Positions 55,386 to 63,982 of a stretch of 64,000 bases of DNA are shown here, one piece after another; within the stretch, counting starts at the first letter, position 1, and every line of letters starts with the position of its first letter. The translations under genes and the position numbers were made by a program. Under the pieces are notes generated by a model. That model worked only from the letters and a program-made list of their open reading frames with translations, did not search any database and was not told the DNA's origin. The DNA is from Ctena decussata (taxonomy: Eukaryota > Mollusca > Bivalvia > Lucinida > Lucinidae), in assembly GCA_963989385.1 (NCBI GenBank), contig OZ022500.1, positions 110,153,842 through 110,217,841 of the forward strand, given 5' to 3'.

Positions 55386-56152
55386 AGTATTAACGAATGC
55401 CCCCGAAGGCCCCTTAAATTGACCTTTAACCCCTGAATTTGACCTTGACCTTGGGCAAGGAATCCCAAATCTTGCAAGTAAGACACATTTTTATCATTCT
55501 TTACCTTTCTGTGAAATTAGATGAAATTCACTTCAGCAGTCTGAAGTCTGATTGTGACCCTGACGTTGGAAATTGGAACCTTTATTTTGTTTGTGACATA
55601 CCGTTTCATCCCGTTTTACCTAGACTCATATAATTCTTCTACTTAAAGCATATTTCTTTCTTTTTTTAATATTTTGCAATCTGAAACCAGCTTCAGCTAT
55701 AGATTGGCTCGAAGTCTTATTCAGCTGCCCTTAAAACGGGATAAGAGATATTGAATATCAGTCTATGTTTTACCATTTGAAGAAGTTTAATACAGTTTGC
55801 TTAAGAAGTTTTTTATACTAATTGGGGAGAAACAACCTGACCTTCGACCTCTGTGACCTTGAACTTGGGCATGAAGGCCTATTTCTTGTGTATGGCTTAC
55901 CTTCTCATTAGGCTTTATCTTTCTGTGAAGTTGAAGGAAATTCGCTTTGGTACTTTTCTGAGCAATTGCAGAGACATAATTTAACATCTGACCCCAGATT
56001 GTGACCTTGACCTTTGATTTGGGAACATAAATATTATATGTGACTAACCTTCTTATTATGCTCTACCTTTCTGTGTAGTTTGATGAATTTCACTTACGTA
56101 GATTAAAAGTAATCACAGAGACACGGTTTGACATCTAACCCTTCGCAGTGAC
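55386..56152. mobile_element. Tandem-repeat element, family A (copy 4, truncated)
   Basis: Starts GGTACAGTATTAACGAATGC, then CCCCGAAGGCCCC as in copy 1 (10343). Units contain CTTTCTGTGAAGTTG and TGACCTTGACCTTTGA words. The right end and microsatellite are missing because family B sequence begins near 56155. Confidence 0.75.
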
Positions 56153-56892
56153 CTAAAAAAACTTATGTTCATAAAAGGACCAGAAAGCCAATTTGACCTT
56201 GCCGTAAAAAGTATACGATGCAACAGAACAAGTTTCAAGGCCATCGGTCAATCGGTTCTGGAGACGAAGATGTTCAAAGGTTTTTACCATATATGGGAAT
56301 GTAGGTCATATTACCCGGACCATTTGTCCCTCAACCCCTGGAGGCTGTTGTTGAAATTTGGTTACAATGGGCCCAGTGGCTTTTGAGGAAGTGTTTAAAA
56401 GTGTCCTGATATGAGAGACCTGGGGCAAAGGTCAAAGAATGACCTTGACCTCTTGTGCTCATAAATCTTCATGTTCTCATATAGTTGACTGTATGGTCAA
56501 AATCTTCAACAGTTTCCATGAAAACTTATATTCTAGAAATTTTCCATATAAAAGCACCAGAAATCAAATTTGACCTTGCCGTAAAAAAGGCAATGTCAAC
56601 TCAAGGTCTCGGTAGTACTTGTGTACCCAATTCTACATACCAAGCTTCAAGGCCATCGGTCATATGGTTCTGGAATTGATTTTAAAGGCTTTTACCATAT
56701 ATGGGCATGGCGGCCATGTGACAGAGAACAATATTTCATCCCCGCAAGCCCTGGAGTTTCTATATCAAATTTTATTACAATCGGTCCCGTGGTTTCAGAG
56801 GAGAAGGTGTTGGAAATTGTTGACGGACTACGACAACGGAGCCTGTCTGTCCTATTAGCTTCCCGGGAGCCTTCGGCTCAAGCGAGCTAAAA
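56153..56892. mobile_element. Family B element, inverted fragment (B1-type core)
   Basis: On the minus strand this starts TTAGCTCGCTTGAGCCGAAG (from 56889 down), then a CCGTTGTCGTAGTCCGTC run, then B1-type units (GGTCAAAGAATGACCTTGAC, ATGGCGGCCATGTGACAG). The distal end is missing where it meets family A copy 4. Confidence 0.75.
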
Positions 56893-57056
56893 AAAGCGAA
56901 CTACTCATGTCTGGTCTACGTATGTGTAGGCTTTCGTTTATTATACGAATACATATCACACATTCTCAGCAAAAGGTTGCTTTACCGGGACCTCCGCAGA
57001 GCCACTTCCCGGAAAAGATAATTATAGGTGACGCTGAAGAAGTCTCACAGAGGCAT

Positions 57057-57290
57057 GTGGCATGTATTACTTTCAATTTCGGCAGTCCCCAATTCAAGCT
57101 GACCAGAATGTGTTTTTTTTGTGTGTGTTTTTTTTCTCTCATTTATTCCAACATGTAACATGTAACTGTGTGGCATGTATTACTTTCAATTTTGGCAGTC
57201 CCCAATTTAAGCTGACCAGAATGTGTGGGTTTTTTTGTGTTTTTTTTTTTTTTTTTTTTTTTTTTCATTTATTCCAACATGTAACTTTTC
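57057..57290. repeat. Tandem duplication of about 114 bp with poly-T
   Basis: GTGGCATGTATTACTTTCAA, TTTCGGCAGTCCCCAATTCA at 57057 is repeated at 57171 with few differences. Each copy has AGCTGACCAGAATGTGT and a T-rich end; (T)n covers 57240-57265. Confidence 0.9.
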
Positions 57291-57489
57291 AAATATAATG
57301 GTTTAACTAACAAGACATTTTAAACTATGAATTAAACTAATTGAGAAAAGCTTTGACTGGCGACGCATGAAAATGTATCTTACGGCATGTGCGAACAGGG
57401 AAGACTCAGATCAGCCTGCACATCCGCGCCGTCTGATCAGAGTTTTGCCTATTTGCATATACAATCTATGAATTATTTGTTCGTTTTGG

Positions 57490-58015
57490 GTGATTTTAAG
57501 GTAAATGGGTACAGTTCAAGTGGCAGCAACTCTGCCGTCTTCATTTGAGCCGCGACACGAGAAAACCAACAAAGTGGTTGTGCGCTCAGCGCAGATTCAG
57601 ATCAGCCTTGGCATCCGCCCAGTCTGATCTGACTCTTCGCCAAGCACTAAAAATGGTAGCTAAGGGTCTTAGCTACCTCCATGCGGACAGCGCAGACTCT
57701 GATAGTCTGGGCGGATGCCCAGGCTAATTTGAGTCTGCGTTGGGCGAACAACCACTTTGCTGGTTTCCTCGCGTCGCGGCTCATTTTTGCCCCCCTTCAA
57801 GATGGGATTCAACATGGGATGGGATTTACAAGTCAGATGACTTTCTACGAGGTCGACTACGTGAGTAAACACTTAAAAGAAAGAGTTTGCTCCCAGGGAC
57901 CCTCATTTTGACAGGGCTTTAGTCTAGGAGAGCAAACTGGCAGACACAAAAGAGTTTTCCTGAGTAAAAATGGCAGAAAGCATGGAGGTATCCCCATATA
58001 CCTTAAAAACGAACC
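57490..58015. repeat. GGAGCAAATTCTTTC dispersed repeat split by a MITE
   Basis: The left part (AAATGGGTACAGTTCAAGTG, AACTCTGCCGTCTTC) and right part (TGCCCCCCTTCAAGATGGGA, GTTTGCTCCCAGGGACCCTC) are continuous in other copies (for example 23410). Here the 236-bp MITE 57547-57782 separates them. Confidence 0.7.
57547..57782. mobile_element. GAGCCGCG palindromic MITE, full copy (236 bp)
   Basis: Ends GAGCCGCGACACGAG / GCGTCGCGGCTC. ATTT on both sides (57543-57546, 57783-57786) is a clean 4-bp target duplication. Confidence 0.92.
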
Positions 58016-58462
58016 CAGCCAATACCTTCCAGCTCTTTGCAATGGTAACGGAGCTGATCATTTCACACTAAAATGTATGCCCATACACAGATCAGAAATA
58101 ATAATTGAAAAATGCACTGTATATTCTTAACTGAACTATTCTCAAACATAATTTCCTCCAGTAAATCAATTTTTTGTTTTATTATACAAAAATTCAACAA
58201 CTGATCAATCATGTAGATCTAGTATGTTTGTTATTAAAATTTTGCACATTTGCATCATTAAAATGTAAACAAGATCACAGCTGCTTATCTCCACAAACAC
58301 AATATTCAACAAACGATGACTAAACCTTTGTGTTCTGAAATGGCACTGTAATTCAACCCCTACTTTAAAGTACGAATAAGTATACTAAACTTCGAATAAG
58401 TCTGTGCAAGAGTCCCGACAGCTCAGTGAGTTAACCCATTCTATTCGGGATACACCTTTAGG
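58016..58462. other. Intergenic stretch with a decayed SINE head
   Basis: CCCGACAGCTCAGTGAGTTA near 58412 is a degenerate box A of the SINE-2 family. The rest has no recognised feature. Confidence 0.4.
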
Positions 58463-58670
58463 AGAGCCCCGGTAGCTCAGTGGGTTAAGCGCTGGCCTGC
58501 TGATCTAGCGGTCCCGAGTTCGATCCCCGCTGTAGGCGGAAATTTTTTCAATCGTTAACGGGGTTCCATTGCACACAGCCTTTCATTATCACCCACCCAT
58601 CGTCCTGATATGACTGAAATACCGTAAAAAAGGACGTAAAATCGCAAGTCATCCATCCATCCATCCATAC
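58463..58670 (+). mobile_element. tRNA-derived SINE (SINE-2), best copy
   Basis: The head at 58463-58540 has box A GGTAGCTCAGTGGGTTAAGC and box B CGAGTTCGATCCCC. The body has GGGGTTCCATTGCACACAGC and a TGACTGAAATACCGT word. The tail is (ATCC)n at 58648-58668. Related copies are at 19553 (-) and 17786 (-). Confidence 0.75.
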
Positions 58671-58688
58671 CCCTTTAGGAATATCTGG

Positions 58689-58755
58689 GCAAACAGTTTG
58701 GATCCAGATCAGGCCCCTCAAACGTCGGGCCTGATCTGAGATCCAAACTGTTTGC
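58689..58755. repeat. GCAAACAGT hairpin
   Basis: GCAAACAGTTTGGATCCAGA, then TCAGGCCC, pairs with GGGCCTGATCTGAGATCCAA, then ACTGTTTGC, around a short loop. It is the most perfect member of the group. Confidence 0.9.
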
Positions 58756-59215
58756 TGCCAAGACATTTCTACAAGAGTTAGTTAGACCATATTGTCAAAA
58801 TATTCTTGATTTTTGATGCAGACGATCATTTCAGCAGACGACAAAAAAATACCCGGAATGCAATGGGTTAAGCACTGACCTGCTAAGCTAGTGGGACAGT
58901 TTCGAATTCGCTTGAGGCAGAGTTCTTTGTAACCTTCAAAGTTGTAATTGTGGAGATCAACGCACGAAAATTCACTGAAGCTCCAAAAGTAAATTCAATA
59001 TATCATTTGGACTGAATTACATTCTTTGATGTTCAAAAAAAAATCACAAACAGAATGCTCGCTTTTTTAAGGTGTAATTGTGAACACTGAAAAGCAGCAG
59101 CGGACAGCTAAATATTAAGCCATGGATCAGACTGCTCCTCTAAATGCAGTCTGATCAGAGTCTGCACTGTTATAACACTCCCGAGTTCTAATAGAGAAAT
59201 TCATTGTCCAATTAA
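58756..59215. other. Intergenic stretch with decayed repeats
   Basis: A degraded SINE-2 head (GGGTTAAGCACTGACCTGCT, GTTTCGAATTCGC) lies near 58865-58912 and an inverted GATCAGACTGC pair near 59125-59155. Confidence 0.4.
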
Positions 59216-59480
59216 CACAGGGTATAATCGATTCCGCCAATTTTCGCTTCCTGCAGAGACTGTACATCATATCTGGCTTCCGCTGAGACTGTTCGCAAAC
59301 CATTGCTTCCTACCGAGACTTCTGTACATGATAAATGGCTTCCTGCAGAGACTGTCCGCGTGATTCTGCTTCCTGCCAAGGCTCTTAGCAGGAAGCAGAG
59401 TCACGCGGACAGTCTCGGCAGGAAGCCATTTCTCGAGGACAGTAGGAAGCGAAAATTGGCGGAATCGATTATACCCTGTG
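59216..59480. mobile_element. Inverted-repeat element, 265 bp, with ATTAA on both sides
   Basis: The left end CACAGGGTATAATCGATTCC, then GCCAATTTTCGCTTCCT, is a perfect complement of the right end over about 37 bases. Inside, GGCTTCCTGCAGAGACTGTC-type units repeat several times. ATTAA occurs immediately outside both ends (59211-59215, 59481-59485). Confidence 0.9.
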
Positions 59481-59510
59481 ATTAAGGTATACCAATATGT
59501 TTTTCTGCCA

Positions 59511-59516
59511 TTTATT
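59511..59516 (-). promoter_or_regulatory. Candidate polyadenylation signal of the GT14 gene
   Basis: AATAAA on the minus strand, about 210 bases downstream of the stop codon at 59727-59729. No other signal closer to the stop was seen. Confidence 0.4.
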
Positions 59517-59572
59517 TAGGGAACAACTTTTTGTGACTTAATGACAAAACCTTGATGACAAAACCCTTTCAA

Positions 59573-59710
59573 AATGGGGTCTTCTCTTCAAAGAAAGAAT
59601 TTGCTCCTCGGGAGCAAATTCTTTCTTTTAAGAGCTGACCCGATTGAGAGGGAGAGGCAAAAGTGACTGAGTCACTTCCAATGAAAGTGTACCCAGTCAT
59701 CTTAACACAC
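59573..59710. repeat. GGAGCAAATTCTTTC repeat with hairpin, in GT14 3' UTR
   Basis: AAGAAAGAATTTGCTCCTCG, then GGAGCAAATTCTTTCTT, is a strong hairpin, followed by GAGGCAAAAGTGACTGAG and GTACCCAGTCATCTTAA. It lies between the GT14 stop codon and its candidate poly(A) signal, so it would be transcribed. Confidence 0.65.
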
Positions 59711-59726
59711 TTGACATTGACAAATG

Positions 59727-60013
59727 CTATCTCTCCGTTTTCGTCTTGTACACAAAAGGAAGATTTCTATAGTATGTTGCATTCAACGTGTCTCTTTCAT
59801 AAGTTCTGTTATAAAGCCATTCTTCCATACAGCTCAAAGTCAGTGGTTGAAAATTTATGTGAAATTTATTGGCAAATAAGTGAGGCAATTTGACTAAATT
59901 TTGTAGATCACCCAATCCAAAGACGCACACCCCACGTATGAACTTTCCAAGACAAGGATCTCGTCCGCCCCACGCCGCATACACTGCTAGCCATGGCTTG
60001 TCGTCTGGTTTAC
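59727..60013 (-). CDS. GCNT-like beta-1,6-N-acetylglucosaminyltransferase, exon 2 (C-terminus)
   Basis: The acceptor TTTTGTTTTCTTATACAG precedes GTAAACC at 60013. Joining after the split Gly codon of exon 1 gives GKPDDKPWLAVYAAWGGRD, then FIRGVCVFGLGDLQNL, HLFANKFHINFQPLTL and CMEEWLYNRTYERD. These are the typical C-terminal blocks of GT14 enzymes (R-VCV-G-GDL and L-ANKF then a late Cys). Ninety-five residues to a TGA stop; with exon 1 the protein is 458 residues, near the usual 400-460 of GCNT enzymes. Two N-glycosylation sequons (NRT, NAT) lie near the end. The 22 codons upstream of GKPDD in the open frame are intron. Confidence 0.85.
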
Positions 60014-60362
60014 CTGTATAAGAAAACAAAAAGAAAATGAAATACTTATTGAAAACGTGAACATGTCTACGCGCGAACACGCATGCACAAAAATAAAGGA
60101 ACGTAAAGGCGGAATAGTGGGGTCCCTAAAGTTAAGAGTGACCCTTGAGTTAACAGGTACATCCTGCTCCGTAAGTTATAGTTAACCATCTCCTCCGCAG
60201 TTAAAAACCTTAGAACAAGTAAACATTCACCTTAAACTACCCTTAATTCTGATTGTAAACTTCATGGTTTGTTTTTTTTAACTTTAGGGTAGCATTGTTT
60301 TGCTTTGAAGTTCTAAAGTAGCAATGTTAACTTTAAAGTTCTAAAGATAACAAATCACCATC

Positions 60363-60564
60363 CAGAGCTCTAGATAAGAGGGCGTATTTGATGATAATTA
60401 AGAATATTTTTTTTATTTTTCATCGAAACCATATGTTGTGACCCCTCATCTGAACCGTCTCGTCGAGACGGTTCAGATGAGGGGTCACAACATATGTTTT
60501 TATGCAGAATTAACAAAAATTATCCCTAAATATCACCAAATACTCCCTCTTATCTAGAGCTCTG
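60363..60564. mobile_element. AAGAAGGGG-type palindromic MITE (copy 5)
   Basis: Ends CAGAGCTCTAGATAAGAGGG / CCCTCTTATCTAGAGCTCTG are perfectly inverted. The central hairpin TTGTGACCCCTCATCTGAAC ... GTTCAGATGAGGGGTCACAA is also perfect. Confidence 0.9.
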
Positions 60565-60745
60565 ACCATCTTGAACTGACTCTGAAGTTAATAACAACCT
60601 TGCACTACTGTAATCCTTAAGTCAACCCGTGAACACAACTTCTCCCCAACCTTGTCCAATTGTTATTGAACAGTAAATGTCATGAACGTTTGGAGGACGT
60701 TGGGTAGAGGTTTTCCAAACGACACATGTTCACTGCAAACAATCA

Positions 60746-60842
60746 CCCAGCAGGTACACGACGTCGTAATGGCGTCATATTGACGTCGGTGCGACTTTAT
60801 GCTTTATGTCGCACTGACGTTAGTACGGCGTCATTTCTACGT
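60746..60842. mobile_element. CCCAGCAGG-type MITE, right end decayed
   Basis: Starts CCCAGCAGGTACACGACGTC and contains ATGGCGTCATATTGACGTCG and ACGTTAGTACGGCGTCATTT. The right CCTGCTGGG end is no longer recognisable. Confidence 0.65.
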
Positions 60843-60954
60843 TTCAAAAATGTTTGTGTGAGCTGTGATTTACCCCATCTTCGCTAGCCAATGGTACATG
60901 CATACTAGGTCCAATTTGTTCCTTGCGTACGTAAGGAACGAACTGGAATGACTA

Positions 60955-61277
60955 CACTGTAAGAAAAATCTGTAGATTTTACGGTAGAATAACTGGAAAC
61001 CGGCTGCCAGTCCTTTTCCCGTTATTTTTACGGGCGTTTGCCTGTAAGACATTTTTGGAAATCACGAAATGGAAGTTTTATGTTAACTTGGCGCACTCGA
61101 AAATAACTTTGTATTGTTGAAGGACTATCTGACCAAAACGACACCTGCTCTATTCTGTCCCACTCTGCTTGATGATTCCTGCTATTTTACGGGCGCCCGT
61201 AAAAATAACGGTAAAAGGACTGGCAGCTGGTTGCCAGTTATTTTACCGTAAAATCTACCGTTTTTTTTTTTGCAGTG
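60955..61277. mobile_element. CACTGTAAAA inverted-repeat element, short copy (323 bp)
   Basis: Left end CACTGTAAGAAAAATCTGTA; right end CCG(T)nGCAGTG. TA lies on both sides (60953-60954, 61278-61279). The subterminal words AACTGGAAACCGGCTGCCAG and CTGGCAGCTGGTTGCCAGTT also pair, as do the GGGCG/CGCCC units. Confidence 0.85.
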
Positions 61278-62189
61278 TACCTTTGCCAAGCGAAGATAGT
61301 TTTACCACGCAGTGATTTCCGTTACTGCTGATGATAAAACGTTCAAAATTGTAATGAGTTCATGGGTTAAACTGACAAGTTAGGACTCTTATAAAATTAA
61401 ATTTAGGTTTACAACATTTACATGTATTTAATCATCCCAAACATGTTATAAACTTTTGTTTAAACTGACAAGGCCTGTTCATAAAGAGTGATGTCTACTA
61501 TATTAAAAATTAAAACAGGAATTATTTTTGGCTCTCTTAGCCTAGCAACTAAATTATTTACTGTAAGGACATTTTGTTCAACGTTATTTCTAGTTTCCTT
61601 ATATGGACATTGTGATACAATACAAAACAGAAATCCAAGATAGTCACGAATTCATTAAGAGATAAAATTTACTGTTCCTTAACAAGGTATAAGGTGCCTG
61701 GTCATACATGCAAACAATGACGAATCAGACCAGCTTACATACATGCGTGTCAGTCTTTTATTTTCGCCATACTACAGATTTCATAGACTCTATGCCTGGC
61801 ACACGCGCAGTTCCGTTTCCAGTTGGAAGTTATATAAAACAAGTCACCCAATGGGCAACGATCGCTCACCTGAGTTTTAATACGCATTATGCCCAAGACA
61901 ATGTCAAATAAGTGCTCATGGGCAAGTGACTCTAAGGCAATAGTAAACTAGAACTGTCAGAGAATCTGACTATAGCCCTGCTGCACTGCTTTAGTAACAA
62001 ACTCATTGTAAAAAGAGCAATAAATATTGAATTTACCTAGCCAAGCCAACAGAAAGATCCTGAAAAAATGACTAAAAGGAAGAATAAGAGCCAGGATCCT
62101 CATTCTCTATCATATACAGTACACCAACTGTGACTTATATGTCTACCAACTTTGAATAGGGTAGCTTGAATGGTTGCAGAAAATATTGT
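61278..62189. other. Intronic stretch without recognised feature
   Basis: AT-rich, no exon or repeat boundary recognised. Confidence 0.4.
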
Positions 62190-62272
62190 ACAATTTGCCT
62201 TAGAGTAACTTACCCTAAAACACTGAGGCTGAATGGCCTCAGGTGAGCTATAGGACCAATGGTCCTTTTGTT
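62190..62272. mobile_element. Family B element, 3' end only
   Basis: TTGCCTTAGAGTAACTTACC, then ACTGAGGCTGAATGGCCTCA, GGTGAGCTATAGGACCAATG, GTCCTTTTG. Matches the right ends of B2 and B3. The rest of the element is absent. Confidence 0.75.
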
Positions 62273-62304
62273 CAGCTTTTCCCGTTCAAACAAAACCCCA
62301 TCGA

Positions 62305-62480
62305 AATTTCAAGTGAGTGCATGCGTGAGCGATCTCGGGTTTAACGTCCCATCAGTGCAATGGCGCCTCGGTTTAAAGTCTCATGCGAAAGACCGAATCG
62401 ACCTTGCGACCCCTGAATTGGTTGCCTTATGCCTTATCCACTACCAGCTGTCCATTACACTACGGCCGCTCTTCCAAAAT
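62305..62480 (-). repeat. Degenerate SINE or tRNA-like repeat
   Basis: The minus strand reads AGAGCGGCCGTAGTGTAATG, then GACAGCTGGTAGTGGATAAG and AAGGTCGATTCGGTC, spaced roughly like decayed box A and box B. No cloverleaf can be drawn. Confidence 0.35.
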
Positions 62481-62550
62481 TTTGATTGGACTTTTGTGGT
62501 AATAGCTCCACCGGTTCTTTTATTTCAAAGCCAATATTATGCACAAATAT

Positions 62551-62770
62551 AAGCCGCAACACGACAAAACCAATGAAGTGGATGTGCGCCCACCGAAGAC
62601 TCAGATCAGCCTGGGCAGCCGCCGAGTCTTATCAGAGTCTTCGCGGTGCGCTTAAAGCGTAGCTAAGAATCTAAGCTAGCTCCATGCGGACAGTGAAGAC
62701 TCTGATCAGACTGGGCGAATGCCCACGCTGATCTGAATCTTCGCTGGGCGCACATGCCACTTTGCGGCTC
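62551..62770. mobile_element. GAGCCGCG palindromic MITE, diverged copy
   Basis: Ends AAGCCGCAACACGAC / CACTTTGCGGCTC. The internal GACTCAGATCAGCCTGGGCA and GCCCACGCTGATCTGAATCT words are retained, with the CCATGCGGACAGTGAAGACT centre. Confidence 0.8.
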
Positions 62771-62855
62771 AATAATGCTTTTCATGCATACAAGCCGAGC
62801 ACCATTGTTATAGCTGCTTTTGCCTCTCAGCAAGATTGTTACTGTTACTACATAC

Positions 62856-63945
62856 CTTTGCCTTTGTATGCTCCTGGGGTACCAATCTGAGGATTATGAT
62901 GTAAAGTTGCCCAGTAGTACTCATCCGGGCTCAGAACATCTCGGAACCAGTCTAGTAATTCACGAGCGACCCTGTTTTCCGTAACGTATTCTACAAATGC
63001 ACGACTAAATACACCGTATGCACTTCCCTTCACTACACTTATATTGTATGGTGGATCGTCTTTGGTTAGTTTAGTTTTGTATATCTTTGGTTTCACTTGA
63101 GAGTCCACATGTTTATAAATGTATCTAAATTTATAGCGGTTTTGTAACGCTCGACCACCCGTTATTCCTTCAATATCATTGGCACCATTATAGATTTTTA
63201 ATATTTTCACAATCTCTTGGTTTGTTTTTATTGGGAATTCTTGACTGGGAAGGTTTATAAAATACTTCCACTTCTTTCCTCTATGAAGAAGATCCGACAT
63301 ACAATTTAAATCAGCTTGTAGTCTGGTAAATCCTGCATAAACGATATATTCTTTTCTTGTCACAACAAACACATTATCAAAGCAACCGGCTATTCCTTCA
63401 ACAGCGTTGTGTACAACTTGGGGCGAATCTGCATCAACATGTATACAATAATAGTTCTGTGGTTTATATATTGCACGCAGAAGACGTTCTGCTTGTTCAA
63501 CGTCTTGATAAAGGAGTAAACTGTATGCGATAGGAAATTCCACCTCTTCTGTTGACAAAATTTGATCATTGTAGCCCCTTGTATCTATAAATGTATCACA
63601 GTCGTCTGTCATTTGTACATAGGCTGAGTCATTTACGACGCTTTTAGGTTTGCTTGCCATTAGCGCAAGCGCCCTCTTTATTTCCGTTTTATTACCTTCT
63701 ATTATGGCTCTACAGTCGACCTCAAACACTTGCCGTTTTGGCCCTGATCTACTCTGCACTGAATATCGGAATGGTTTAATTAAAGTTTCATCAATATTCT
63801 GTGAAAGTTGTTTGAGATCAATGTCCCTCATGTTATATGGGACAATGTTTGTAATGATTACATATTTCCCGCCAAGATATGTTGTGAGCAGAAGACAGGA
63901 ACAAACTAATATAAGATGGCGTCGTCTCCATATCCGCCTTCTCAT
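62856..63945 (-). CDS. GCNT-like beta-1,6-N-acetylglucosaminyltransferase (GT14), exon 1
   Basis: A Golgi enzyme that by family transfers GlcNAc from UDP-GlcNAc in beta-1,6 linkage to make core-2 O-glycan or I branches. The start ATG at 63945 gives a basic cytosolic tip (MRRRIWRRRH), a signal anchor at residues 11-32 and a lumenal stem. The catalytic domain shows family blocks in order: EVEFPIAYSLLLYQD (134-148), NYYCIHVDAD (164-173), GCFDNVFVV (187-195), VYAGFTRLQADLNCMSDLL (202-220), KWKYFINL (225-232) and FPIKTNQEIV (237-246), GSAYGVFSRAFVEYV (307-321), and LSPDEYYWATL (338-348), whose Glu342 is the expected catalytic base. Sequons lie at N85 and N301. Conserved cysteines are seen at 78, 116, 167, 188 and 215. 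The exon ends one base into a Gly codon (donor AAAG|GTATGT) and matches the exon 2 phase. The exact acceptor and linkage cannot be told from sequence alone. Confidence 0.9.
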
Positions 63946-63982
63946 TTCGGCCAGGGTATGTCTGTTAACGACGGTGGGTAGT
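63946..63982 (-). other. GT14 gene 5' UTR part of the ATG exon, after an acceptor site
   Basis: The minus strand reads TTCTTTTATTTCAG then ACTACCCACC, a good acceptor, with 37 bases before the ATG and no in-frame stop between. An upstream non-coding or coding exon is therefore likely beyond the window edge. The ATG is still the best start because a signal anchor follows at the usual distance. Confidence 0.55.

Larger units (their letters stand above)
60014..62855 (-). other. GT14 gene intron
   Basis: A 2842-bp intron with minus-strand donor AAAG|GTATGT and acceptor CAG|GT. It holds an AAGAAGGGG-type MITE, a CCCAGCAGG-type MITE, a CACTGTAAAA element, the 3' end of a family B element, a SINE-like remnant and a GAGCCGCG MITE, listed separately. 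No additional exon was recognised; the open frame at 61708-61911 (+) has no domain. Confidence 0.6.

Noticed and set aside
57062..57298. Open frames through the poly-T tandem duplication
   Set aside because: Translations are dominated by Phe from T runs and repeat with the 114-bp unit.
58463..58540. A tRNA gene
   Set aside because: Box A and box B are clear, but the arms pair imperfectly and the sequence continues into a body shared with the copies at 19553 and 17786.
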